Shown here: positions 46,701 through 56,700 of the stretch, piece by piece
Numbering within the stretch: position 1 is the first letter of the stretch
How the letters are laid out: each line of letters opens with the position of its first letter
From: Cardiocondyla obscurior
Taxonomy: Eukaryota > Arthropoda > Insecta > Hymenoptera > Formicidae
Direction of reading: 5' to 3'
Assembly: GCF_019399895.1 (NCBI RefSeq)
Contig: NC_091880.1
Span: 2,604,001 to 2,668,000 of the forward strand
Length of the DNA stretch: 64,000 nucleotides
Position numbers and translations under genes: made by a program
The notes under the pieces: generated by a model
The model's database searches: none
Told to the model about the DNA's origin: nothing
The model's input: only the letters and a program-made list of their open reading frames with translations

Positions 46701-49683
46701 TCGCCTTTCATTAGTCGATTTTGTCTAAAAATACGTACATAAATTATATTCTAATGCCTTACATTATAAATTGCACCAAGAGAAATATAGCCGCTAAATA
46801 TTTTAAAATTAGTGGCAGATGCGGTATTCGTTAAAGAAATTCAGATGTAATTTACCTGACTAGATGATCCGGATGTAGCAGGCGAAATCTTGCCGAGGCA
46901 TCCGAACTCTCCGTCGAGGACCACGGCCAGGACGTGACTTCGCTACTTTCTCCACTACTGTCTTTAAATATCCTCCGTCTTGCGCGTTCGTATTCTTCCT
47001 CCCGCTCTTCAAAACTTTTACTACGTCGGCAGCAGTCACCCGACAGTCTGTCGGGCGATTTGAAATTAAAGCTATCCTCGAACGAGCTCGAATCCCGTTT
47101 CAGGATGCTTCTTCGTGGCTCCTCTGATAAAATCAAACCGTCCCTAATGTGCTCCCTGAAGCGAGTATCCGGTATTCGCATATTTTTCGTTCGCGTAACG
47201 ATGACGCTCAGTCCTGACTGATCCACATTATGTTCCATACCGAAATAAGCTGCCACTCGATGTACCAGCATTCTGTTATACGACGACATGCTCGGAAACT
47301 TGTGAGAAACCTTTTGTCGGTCTCTCGCGAATTCGATTAAATCTTTTTCGATTTTTAGCAACACTGTGCGATCCTTCTGATTGCGATTTATAGTCTCCGC
47401 AATAAACTGCTCGAGATCTATCCCGGTGCTGTCTGTGTAAAGCTCCGTGCTACTGTCTGTGAATAAATACAACGCGTGATATAACAGATTATGTTGTAAA
47501 AATTTAATACACAATTTCACATGTAAGTGTTTTAGGAATATTAAATAATATTATAAGATTATAATTATTAAGAAATATATTAAGAAAATATTAAAATATA
47601 TCATTTAAATAACGTACCGCGCGAGAGGCATGGTGATGCGCTGTCGTAACTTCCCTGAGACGAATTCTGATGTCTCAGCTTATGCCTAGACCCGGGCCTG
47701 CTCACCGAGAGCGTGTTGCCGCATTGTGCCGAGCACTGATTGTTGCAGATATTCAACGTGTTCGGCCTTCGTTGCTCCGATTTGTGATGATTATTTTGGC
47801 CGCACGGAGCAAGATTGGTGCTCTTCGGCGAATGCTGCAATGCTTGACCGGATCTAGTTGGTGATACTGGAGTCTGCAGCAGACCTGGCCGTTCATTCTG
47901 ATTGTTCTTCACACAGTTATTGCACTTCTGAACGATATTCGCGTTAGCAAATTTGGAGCGATGGTTTTCCAATTTATTGCTATTGATCGGAGAAGTAATG
48001 CTCTTTGGTGAGTGTACCTGAGAGGGACTAGATTGGCCTATGCAGAACAGTTTCGGAATTAATTAAAACTTTTTACCTTCGAACCGTAGTGGTAAGAAAA
48101 AGTAGTCGCGCTTACCATTTCGCGATGGTGTTCGACAGGTCGGCGAAGTCGCCGTGTTACGCATTTGTTTAGGGGATTGAGCGGTACAAAGATTGCTGTT
48201 AAACATAGACTCGTTGTTATTGAGCTTCGCATTGGTGGAGTTGGGCGAGAGGCTGCATACGATTTTCTTCTCGCCGTCCGCTGCTTGCGGACTATGCGGC
48301 GACGGTGGACCGTTGCCGTGCGGTTCCCGCGGTGGGGACGTCGATTCTCTCATGGCATGGCTTCTAACTAACAGCTTCAGTTTCGTGTTCGTCTAAAATA
48401 TTAACAATCCTTTAAGTAAAGAATCCTCTTCGTCGATGTATAATACTTTCCATTCGCCGCTCACATCAGACGCAAGGTATAAAGTATAAAAAAATTAATA
48501 AATAAAAAATAAACGTTTCGTAACTTTTGATATTTTTCCACGTCTACTATATTTTCGGAACTGCCGGTTTTGACGACTGCTTCCAGCTGTACCTCGAAAT
48601 CCCGAATAAAAATGAGCAAGCGAAACGGGGAACGGTTTAGTAATGATTAATGGAACACATACCCGATTGCGAAAATTCTTGCTTTCAGTGTCCGACTTGT
48701 CGGACGGAGGACAGAGTGACGTGGGACGGTGGAGCGAGTTCGGGGTGGTGCCGACGTTGGTAGCATTCCCGTCTAACATATCCGACTCCGAGACGTCCTG
48801 AGATGAACCACCGGAGCCACTTATGGCGAGGCCTTGCCTGGAGGACGGCAGTGAGGGCATTCCTCCTTGCACCACCACCGTGGGACTCTCAGGCCGGTCC
48901 TGCGACCTGCTTCCTTTATACACCACTATGCTCGGTACTGAAATCATCAAATGCGTGAAAATTAATTATATTGCTCTCTCATTAAATAAAGAATTACGTA
49001 GAACATTACAAAGAACATAGAACAAGCCTTCGCGGTCGATTAGAAAATGATCTTTTCTCGACAAAAATGCTAACTTACTGGTACAATTTTTCCTTAATTT
49101 TATTTAATTGTATATAAATTTACTTGGCCGAGGATTAAATTAAAGATCAGTAGATCACGAGAAAAAAAAACACACACAAAATTAATTTTAAAAAATTAAG
49201 CCATTCTTTACTTCTTTAATCGTCGATACAAGTGCACTTTTGTTGAAATAAAAAATCAATTTCAAGTTAAAGAATTTGCAGTGAAAGAGACATCGATTGA
49301 ATGTTTTATTGCTGCCTCGCGTTTTACGACTCTTCAATAATTCTCTATATTATCAATTTTAAATTAAAAAAAGAAAGAAAGTGCAGAGTAAGCAATTTGT
49401 GATCGCCGTTTGGGCTCATTTAATTGAGAGCAGGCGATATTTCTACAGCAGAATGTATCAATCTGTGGCATTAAATGAACAATGAGATTCCTCTCATTTC
49501 CGACATGCTTTTGCGACCCTGCCGTTCCGTTTCTCTCCCGTGTACGTATGTGCATGTGTGTGTGTATGTGACTACATTTGATGAAACGACGGTATCAGCG
49601 CGGAAATGAAGCTAGGCGAAAGATTTCGCGAAAATTTCGAGAACACACTAGTGAAATAGACACTTACTCTCCAGGCGGGCCAT
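43645..49683 (-). CDS. enc: R3H-SUZ RNA-binding protein, encore/R3HDM family
   Basis: Fourteen exons with matching phases encode about 1300 residues. Landmarks, numbered from the proposed start: a conserved N-terminal KLKLLVRSHAMRE block (about 100-112); an R3H domain (about 345-410) with the R-x3-H motif at Arg391/His395 in RMLVHRVAAYFG and the following HNVDQSG; a SUZ-like segment (about 440-495) with SILKRDSSSF and SFEEREEEYERARRRIF; GSIIINPQTNQPYTNPDG, typical of R3HDM/encore proteins; then a long Pro/Gln-rich region with Q and H tracts. R3H and SUZ domains bind RNA; Drosophila Encore regulates germline mRNAs and cyst division, and vertebrate R3HDM1/2 and ARPP21 are relatives. The ends are the least certain parts: the start rests on a 16-base coding exon, and the last exon has a possible internal donor that would replace the final three residues. 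The gene converges on the ZP gene. Confidence 0.93.
43848..44028 (-). CDS. enc: encore-like exon 13
   Basis: The acceptor is GCTATAG and the donor GTAGAG. It completes the glycine, then reads DMRLMHPGVPSNPRLQYAP, PVVQGCPRPYRPPSSNASG and the basic end FDSRNQKIRKQ with two bases of an Arg codon. The KIRKQRSK junction with the next exon supports the splice. Confidence 0.92.
44093..44255 (-). CDS. enc: encore-like exon 12
   Basis: The acceptor is AAAACAG and the donor GTAATG. It encodes VVPNVRATTPGNSQRTSRSP, LFGGGSGDRNAQSQPRYPL and YQGVHIVQ, leaving one base of a glycine codon. It is rich in Ser, Arg and Gly. Confidence 0.92.
44331..44504 (-). CDS. enc: encore-like exon 11
   Basis: The acceptor is AATTTAG and the donor GTGAGA; 58 codons, phase 0 at both ends. 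It reads IPGMPLMYVNSSSYAAST, then VTHNGTSPAPPSAYMTP and LVFRQNVP. The exon joins its neighbours without a phase clash. Confidence 0.9.
44613..44803 (-). CDS. enc: encore-like exon 10
   Basis: The acceptor is GTTGTAG and the donor GTAATT. It encodes a Tyr/Pro/Val-rich run, NYVSSYPVPYNSVPAVTSTP, then MVPTYYPPGQPPIQPPP and TPPNTPTSSQ. It ends in phase 0. Reading past the donor soon gives a lysine- and phenylalanine-rich tail and a stop, as expected for intron. Confidence 0.92.
44885..45026 (-). CDS. enc: encore-like exon 9
   Basis: The acceptor is TTTTTTAG and the donor GTAAGT. It encodes PQQTMYYVPPPGTAISVGQN, then DRQQQRFSTNYSFNAQTM. It ends with one base that completes a serine codon in the next exon. 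Confidence 0.92.
45108..45293 (-). CDS. enc: encore-like exon 8
   Basis: The acceptor is CGATTTAG and the donor GTACGA; 62 codons, phase 0 at both ends. It begins DMAELSGYFLGMNIYDQRG, a short hydrophobic motif unlike the surrounding low-complexity sequence, followed by PPPPPSANQSVQNVQSIQ. Confidence 0.92.
45431..46413 (-). CDS. enc: encore-like exon 7 (large Pro/Gln-rich exon)
   Basis: The acceptor is TGTTGCAG and the donor GTACGT. The 983-base exon encodes SPSPSPSPVTCSHTQ, the conserved PPGSIIINPQTNQPYTNPDG, a seven-Gln tract followed by a His-rich run, a run of seven prolines, an imperfect QPQLQPQ repeat and many short Pro/Gln/Tyr-rich motifs. Such prion-like tails are common in RNA-granule proteins. 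An open frame on the opposite strand (45767-46210) is a shadow of this exon. Confidence 0.95.
46549..46724 (-). CDS. enc: encore-like exon 6
   Basis: The acceptor is ATTTTTAG and the donor GTAATT. After the split Arg it reads QNRLMKGESFDGRDSFRGG and SKSYSFGGYTKGMLSRGDS. It is Ser/Gly-rich and resembles the segment downstream of the SUZ domain in R3HDM proteins, which has SFSG and LTRGDS. It leaves one base. Confidence 0.93.
46856..47456 (-). CDS. enc: encore-like exon 5 (R3H and SUZ domains)
   Basis: The acceptor is TATTCACAG and the donor GTAAAT. This 601-base exon holds the diagnostic domains: DSSTELYTDSTGIDLEQFI, the R3H core MLVHRVAAYFGMEHNVDQSG, VTRTKNMRIPD, SILKRDSSSFEDSF and the SUZ-like KSFEEREEEYERARRRIF, then WPWSSTESSDASARFRLL. 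The order and spacing match R3HDM1/2 and Encore. Two bases of an Arg codon are left at the end. Confidence 0.97.
47618..48037 (-). CDS. enc: encore-like exon 4
   Basis: The acceptor is TGCATAG and the donor GTACGT. The 420 bases complete the split glycine, then read QSSPSQVHSPKSITSPINSN and on to SYDSASPCLSR. This is a low-complexity Asn/Ser/Gln-rich linker with six cysteines, including CNNC and CSAQC pairs. It leaves one base for the next exon. Confidence 0.92.
48116..48392 (-). CDS. enc: encore-like exon 3 (conserved N-terminal block)
   Basis: The acceptor is TATTTTAG and the donor GTAAGC. The exon opens TNTKLKLLVRSHAMRESTSPP, which resembles the basic block upstream of the R3H domain in R3HDM1/2 (KLKLVRSLAVCEESPPP). 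The rest is a Pro/Ser/Asn-rich linker. It leaves one base of a glycine codon. Confidence 0.92.
48663..48937 (-). CDS. enc: encore-like exon 2
   Basis: The acceptor is GATTTCAG and the donor GTATGT. The exon starts with two bases of a split codon, then PSIVVYKGSRSQDRPESPTV, and ends TESKNFRNR in phase 0. It is Ser/Pro/Gly-rich with acidic patches and no named domain. The frame stays open through the donor for about 165 bases, but the continuation is not protein-like compared with the spliced reading. Confidence 0.85.
49668..49683 (-). CDS. enc: Proposed first coding exon of the encore-like gene (MARLE)
   Basis: On the minus strand ATG-GCC-CGC-CTG-GAG-A is followed at once by a consensus donor GTAAGT. 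The single left-over base joins the two-base start of the exon at 48937 to give isoleucine, so the protein would begin MARLEIPSIVVYKG. An in-frame TAA two codons upstream (TAACACATGG) means that, if the exon is used, this ATG must be the start. A possible 5' UTR acceptor (GCTTACAG) would put the exon start near 49861. Against it, at least two out-of-frame ATGs precede it in that UTR, and no transcript can be checked here. Confidence 0.5.
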
Positions 49684-52600
49684 GTGTTAAATTGCGTCAT
49701 GGGGTTACAAGTGCAGTACACCCTGCAACTGGTGGGGGTTTCAACATACACACGCGGGTGCGACTAGCAGTTAGTACGTGAATCTTTCGGGTGGCGTGCA
49801 GCACGAGGGGCTGATACTAGGTGCCAGATCACTGCACGTCCACCTTCCAACATCGTATACTCTGTAAGCAGATACAACAACAACGCTCGTAACGTTCTAA
49901 TTGCAAAGAACGTAAGGAACGTTTTAAACACGAATTTATTTCGCTTCGGTCACTCGAAATAAAAAGAGAGAGAGTGAGAGAGAGAAAAAAAAAAGGGCGC
50001 AACTGTCTCGCGAACTTAATCATTCAATTGGTCACTCTTATTTGAAAAATTTATCCGGGGTATCTACTCAACCCTGGAAACCAATTCCCTGGAAATTCTC
50101 CGATCTTTCCGATATTTTCGCTTGAACTTTTAAACGAGATTACATTTCCACACGCGAAGCTGGATTTATATTTTAGTCATCGATAATAAAATTTCACGGC
50201 TCTTACCGTCTGTAAAATTTTCCACTTTTATAATCGTCTAAAAAAGAAAAAAAAATTTATTTGCGACATTAGATCCAAGGAATTATTAAAAAAAGGCGGG
50301 ATAACGCTCATAAAATAGGCTCATCGCGTGTCGTAAAATTTACAAGAAGCACCCGACAGGAAGTATTGAAAACGAGAACGAGATAACGCTCATAAAATAG
50401 GCATATCGCGTATTAAATTCTCAACAGGTGTAATAACTGGGTGAATCCGTAAATGAGGAAGGATATCAGTACTTAACTATTAAAGATAAATCGAAGCCGT
50501 AACGTCCAGACGCACAAAACTTCGTACTTTTGCGTTAAATAATACTTCTGCGAAATGAAAGCCGAGTTTCCGCGGAGAGCGCGCCGATAAAAAGTTTCCT
50601 GAGAATTCCAGATTTCTCCGGGTAAATACCCGGTTAATATATCACGCGGGCGCGATAGCGACCGCCGTGTACTCTTGTAATTTATCGTGCGATCTTCAGA
50701 AAGCAGTCACGTAGACGTTAAATAATTTCTCAAGAGCCGCGGCAACTATGACGTTACCTGTTGGAAAGCAAAATAAAAAAATTAAAAAAAATTAAAAAAA
50801 AAAAAGAATCCGCGATTATTAAAAACTCGGACGTAGAATTGTTACGCAAGTGTAAAAGCTACATTGTATTCTTATGTTAAGCGCGGTAATAATTACGTAG
50901 CAAAAGTAAACGGTGAGTTATGAATCACAAGCGGCTATAGGTCAGCGTTGCACCAATGAGTCACTTATTCGCGCGTCGTTACTGGTTTATTAAATGATAG
51001 ACTCGATTTGATAATGGGACGCGCACGATAATACGGATCGGAAAGTGTTTATCGACTCGTTATCGCGCATCCCCGTGCCCAACAAATTATAAGTCATTAC
51101 GAAAAGCGGCGCGAGGCTTAATCGCGTTGCGGAGCTGAAATATGATAAACGAGTTTCGCATCGAGCATAATTAGTTCTCGTTAATACGCGATGTATTTTA
51201 ACTTCTCCCCCCGGTCCTCCCGTCGCGGCGCGAATTTAACCATCCGTGCATCGGACGTCCGGCAAATCACCGCCGATGTAATAACTGTGCCGTGTTGATA
51301 ACGCGCGGAGCATTTCACGCGTGAACAAAGCGCGTGTCGCACGAGCGATAACGCCGAGCATCGGCGTGCATCACGGAATTTTATTAATATTATTTTATGT
51401 ATTATTAATCGCTCCCTTCCACCGACGATCAAATTGCGATTTGATCGAGCCGCGGGCTCGCTGATTTACGGGCCAGCGGAGATTTCGATCCGCAGCACAA
51501 TCGCGGAACGGAATCTCCGCTGCGGCCGCGATTAAAGCTCGCGATAACGACAATCGCTGAGAAAAGGCGGAAAGCGGCGAATCGTCGATTATCGCGATTC
51601 GCATACAAAGCAAAGCCGGAAGGACTGGGAGAGATTCCTCCCCCTTGCGGTCCAACGAACCTCCAGTTAAACTCGGCGGTCTCCATAGCGGCTAATTGCG
51701 AAAGCGCGCGTATCATCGCGTTAAATTTAAACCGGAAATGCGACTGCGGACGTTCCGCGGTGCTCGTGTGCCACTCTTCCTCCGCGCTTCTGCCGCATTC
51801 CTCCTCGCGACGCGGATAAATTTATCTTCCATTCTCAGCGACCACGCGCCGATCGCGAGCCGCCTTCGATCGCCGTCGATCAGTCACGACGCACATCTTT
51901 CCGTTTTCTTCGGTCCCCGATTCCGCTTTCCTCGTTTATCCTCTTCCTCGCGACCAACGAAACAACGTCCCGTCCGTACTCAATGACTATTGATCGCTGT
52001 GCAGATCGGTCATCTGTTCCCGCTTCCACCAGCCGTTTTCATTCAACCCAACTTTTCACACGCTCCCCCGCCCGCAGTTTGCGTCAGCTTGATCCTCGTT
52101 TCAACGTTCTTTTACGCGGGATGAAACTGAAACGATCAGGATGGTATCCTCTTCGAGCCGTATTTGCGATTAACTCGCGTGTTCCACGTAACTTTCTGTC
52201 CGACACTGATTGTAAAATGATGCCACGATGTGCTATCGACGGGACGAGTTACGGTCTACCGCCGATAAATAGTTGACAAACCTTCTTTCTCCTCTCTCTT
52301 TTCTCTCAGTCTCTTTTCGTTGTTCGGATCGTCGCGGGAATACCCTCGAATAACTCTCACTCTCGTAAAAGCTATTGCGAGAATTCGTCGACGCGGTCTC
52401 CGTCTCAGGAAATACGACGATGAACCGGAAAAAAGTCGGTGGAAAAGTCGACGATATCTTCGTTGTGGCAGGAAGTGTCTGCGAGCCGCAATTACGGCTC
52501 GGGATTACGGCTCAGCGTCGAATTTTTGCTGCAGCCGGTTACGTCCCGCAAAAATCTCACGTGAGAGCTTCCCTCGAAGACGCGAGGATTAATTAACCGG

Positions 52601-52800
52601 AAGACGTCGATCGGATTGATACGGATTTTGCTCTCGTGGATTCTTAAAAGTGACTCCAGCGGAATAATCACGATATCTCGATCTCGTTTTTCACAGGCTA
52701 CCGCGGAAGCTGCTGACAGAGTCCATTGACAGAAAAGTTTACGTCGGGTCGGATCATATCGCGCTACTACTACTGCATCATGCCGGAGGGCCGCGATCAC
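49684..52800. other. Upstream region of the encore-like gene, no coding exon seen
   Basis: AT-rich to about 51 kb, then increasingly CpG-rich. A minus-strand acceptor (TATCTGCTTACAG) ending at 49862 could begin the exon that carries the proposed start codon, making 49684-49861 its 5' UTR. The 82-bp-period repeat lies inside. Nothing else stands out. Confidence 0.5.
50300..50422 (+). repeat. Two-copy direct repeat with 82-bp period
   Basis: The unit starting GATAACGCTCATAAAATAGG occurs at 50300 and again at 50382. The first 21 bases are identical, followed by similar ATCGCGT and AAATT segments. It looks like a local duplication that has decayed outside the core. Confidence 0.7.
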
Positions 52801-53700
52801 GTCCCTCGATCGACGATCGATCAACGATCCTTAGGTGCGATCGAGGGCGGAAATGCGGGTCCACCGCCGCGACCTTCCGGCCGCGATTACTCGCCCGCTC
52901 GCGGGCCGAGGAGGGCAGAACTTTGGCAAGACTTCGCGGCGTCTCGAAAATAGCAGAACGCTCCTCTCTCCCTCTTCCTCTTCGTCCCTTCCGCGTGCGG
53001 GACCTGGTAACGTCGGCACGTTTCTCTTTCGTGCGTGATGCACGCGCGTGGACCGCGGAACCGGAAGCGCGACTCTGTGCGGGGAGGAAAAAACGAAGCG
53101 AGCGACGGCACGGAGAACGCAAAGGAGCGCGGGTCACCGTAGATTCAGCGACGCTGATGTGAGAACCTGGACCAGCCACAAGCTCCGTCGAGCGTAACGT
53201 CGCGTCGCCGCGGTACCGCTTTGCGCGAGAGACTGAGAGAGAAGCGCGCGCGCGGCGAACGGCTCACCCGGGTCGAGAGAGAGAGCGGCAAGGGGGTAGC
53301 TGGCACTTCGGAGGGAATGAGAGCGTCGCGAAACCGACGAGGAAGGCGGAATGAGGGAGATAGAGAAAGAGAGAGAAGAGGCGCGAGTTGGTGACGCGAG
53401 AAAGACGAGGAGACCTCGAGCTTTCTCTCCTGCCGGAGAATCTCGAGGGGAGGGTGAAGACAGAGAGGTCCTCATAACCGAAGGGTGCAGTCGAGAGAGA
53501 TGCAGAGGCAAGGACAACGCGGGGAGAGGGCGATCGGGATGATCGGACAGAGACGGCAAATCCTGACGAACAGAGACGAGTAATAACGGGGAGATAAGAA
53601 AGGGGCGAAGGGGTGTACGTAGCAGTCAAGTGCACGCGTGCGCGCGTACCCGGGGTACATCGCTAAACCTCCGGTACGGGAGGAGGGTAGGCTAGGGGGT
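52800..53700 (-). promoter_or_regulatory. CpG- and GAGA-rich block, possible promoter of the encore-like gene
   Basis: Dense CpG, several GAGAGAGA stretches (for example 53232-53245, 53275-53285 and 53361-53377) and GC-rich purine runs set this block apart from its flanks. GAGA elements mark many insect promoters, and the block lies about 3-4 kb upstream of the proposed start codon. No TATA or initiator was identified, so this is inference from composition and position. Confidence 0.25.
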
Positions 53701-56700
53701 GGTTTCGGGAAATTATTTCGAAATGTAAATATCTGCGTGCATTATCGCTGTTTATTACGCGTATACTTATTGCGGGGGAAGAAACGAGGGAAGGGCCTCC
53801 GTTTCAACCCTTTCCCACCCACCTCGTAGCAACAATATGTACACACGTGCGCTGGAAACGGAGCGGCTTTCTCTTCTCCCCCGGCAATATTGATCGGCCG
53901 ATCGTTTTGACAATAGTTTTGGGAAAAGCAAGCTCTGCGGCATCGAGAGCCGGACTTATTACACCGCGCGCAAGCCCCAACCATTAGTTTATTCAAAACG
54001 ACTAGGTCTTTTACGGTAAATGTTAAAGGTATCACGCCCGGGGGGCAATGTAGTTTACAACGCGGCAGCCTCGTGCTTGCTTTGAGCTTCAGACTGTCGG
54101 CGAGCATTCGATCTTTAAAGCCCTGTCACAATCATGTCGCGCGGTATCCCGAGGCTGTCGATAGCCTCCTCGCCTTGCTGAGAGACGTCACCGCATCTGC
54201 ATTTTTTTTCTTTTTTCCCTTTCTTTTTTTTTTTTATTTTTTTATGTTCTCCATCGTCGCTCTTCTCATATGTCGCATAGGCGAGATTGAAACCGTTTCG
54301 CACACAAAGGCTGGCAAGTGCTCGGTCGCGCTTAATTATAAAATAAACCATGAGATAGGACACGCCGTCGTGATTTTTTCATTCTCGTATTTTTGTTGGG
54401 GAAGGATCGACCTTCGTGGCGCGGTCGTTTAATCGTTAAACGCGAGAAAACGGCGAAAGCGCAGGGTGAGAAAACCTTCTTGCCCCACATTCGTGAGTTT
54501 CGCTCGCTCCTGCGAACGGAGTCAGCACGCGTGAGGAGCGTGTGCGCGCGCACGTGCAACCGAGTGCGAATGGTGTCTATGACCCATATAACACGCCCAA
54601 GCGTAACTAGGTCGTGCACCCCTGTGTTCCCTGGAATAATACAGGGTGTCCCGCACAAAAAAAAAAAAAAAATATATGTCACTGCGTATCGATTCGCGAG
54701 CAATCTCGTCTAAAAGAAAGCCCTGCTCGAACAATAGTACAAAGAAAAAGAAAAAAAAAAAGTTTTACAACGAGGATATTTATTAAACAAAGTGCTCAAT
54801 TAATTGAATCAAAATTTAAAAAATATTAATAAATAAAACGGGATCTTTAGACGGATCGAAACGATATCCCGGAAGAAAGAGAGGATTAAAAAGACTTTTC
54901 CTCTTCTTCTAGAGCACAGCTCAAATTGCAACATATTAGCGATATTAGAGAAGTATCAAGTTGGATATAAAGAACACATTGTTCGCGCGAAGTTGATTTT
55001 ATCAGGACCTGAGGAGCACGAGAGCAGAAGGTGCTCAGTTTACTGTCGATATCCCGGTTTCCCCGCGCAAATATCTTCCCCGCAGCACTAAAAACCACTC
55101 TCCCCGTGATAGAAATCGATCGCGAGCAAGAGCGACCGCGGGTTTACGCGATGCGGGCGGAAGAGAAGGATAAGAGATACGAGCGCGAATCTCCATCCAT
55201 CCAGGAAGTAAAATCTGTGATTAATTGGGATAATTTTATCGCGATTATTAATCGACAAACGTTGAGAGACGTTCGCCGTGACTGAACTTCGAAAAAGACT
55301 GTCGTTTTTGACAAGATTAATATAATCTTGAAACAGTAAAATATCAACGGACTATAAATTTACATGCGAATGTCTATAAAAGCTTTCCTCAAAAAAATTT
55401 AATTTCTTAAATTACTCGAAACTTGAAAAAGATTTTATATTCCTATGTGCCTAAGCTCGTCCAATAAAATGTAAAAAAATTTATTTTCGGAATTAACGAA
55501 GAAATTTTCTCTTGCTTAGAGTTTAAGTAATTTTTTTAGGCGACATATTAATCTATCGATATATTAATGTTATGTATGTACAGGTGCTGTATAATTGACG
55601 GAATACCAAGTAATAACGTCACGATCTCCTGCTGGAAACACGTTCGCACGACGGAGTCAGCGGCTCCTAATTCCGAGGTCTAACCCAATTTCAACGGGAT
55701 GACCTAGGAGCGCAGATACAGTGGAACACAGGTACGGAGCAGGATATTTCGCAGGAGGCGTGGGACGAATCCGCGGGACGATAAAGAGAGGACGAGGAGC
55801 CGACTCCAGAGGCTGTCCCGTCAAGAGAGAGAAGGTGTAGGCGGCGGGGAGGAGGTGCGTCCCGTTCAGTTTTAGCGATACCAGTCCGATGCACCCCCTT
55901 GTCGCCATGGAAACGACCTACTCTCCCTGGACGGACGCGCATCGGGCACCCTCGCGCGCAAGAGTTAAACATTCGAATAAGGATATCCGCACGGGCGCCC
56001 TTTGAACTCTCCTTTTCTCCCGCTTTCGCCCACCCCCGATATATCTCGTCGCAGCCGCTGCAACCCCGTATTTAACGCCGGCGGCCACCTGTGGATAAAT
56101 ACTTGATACGCCGCTCGACTGACCGCGTCGCGAAACCTAACGAGTCGAGCGCGATCGAAACACGCCTCCTCGGTCTTTGCACTTTAGGGACCCGTAACTT
56201 CCTTATCTCTTTCCAGGCTCCCGGCGAGACTTCCCGAGTTCCGCGAACCGCGTCAGTCTACCTACCTACGAAATACGTTTCAAGAGCAACGACACGGCGG
56301 ACGCGCGTCCGCTTTAAAATTGGTACTCGCCGTCGGTTTTGCAATAATCATTCGACGCGACGGCAGCTGCGTCTCGGCATTGTCTGCTCGCGGATCGCGG
56401 AGTGCGTAAAGCGCGTCGGATATCGTCACAAGACGAGACGAACGGTCTGCCTTCGTTCCAACTTGCGGATCGCCGGCGCGCGTATCTCACACTCGACGAA
56501 GAGAGATGTGTGAACGAAACGTCGTAGCCTCCAACGGAGAGGATCGAGGTATAATCCACCTCGATACACGATTGCTCAATTAGAGCGCCGCGCGATGCCA
56601 AACGAGCCCGTGAGCACGTTTCCTCTTCGAAATATATACCCGGGGAGGTTCGAAAATCCGGAACGTCTCCAAATTATCTCGCTCGCGAGGGGCGAGATCG

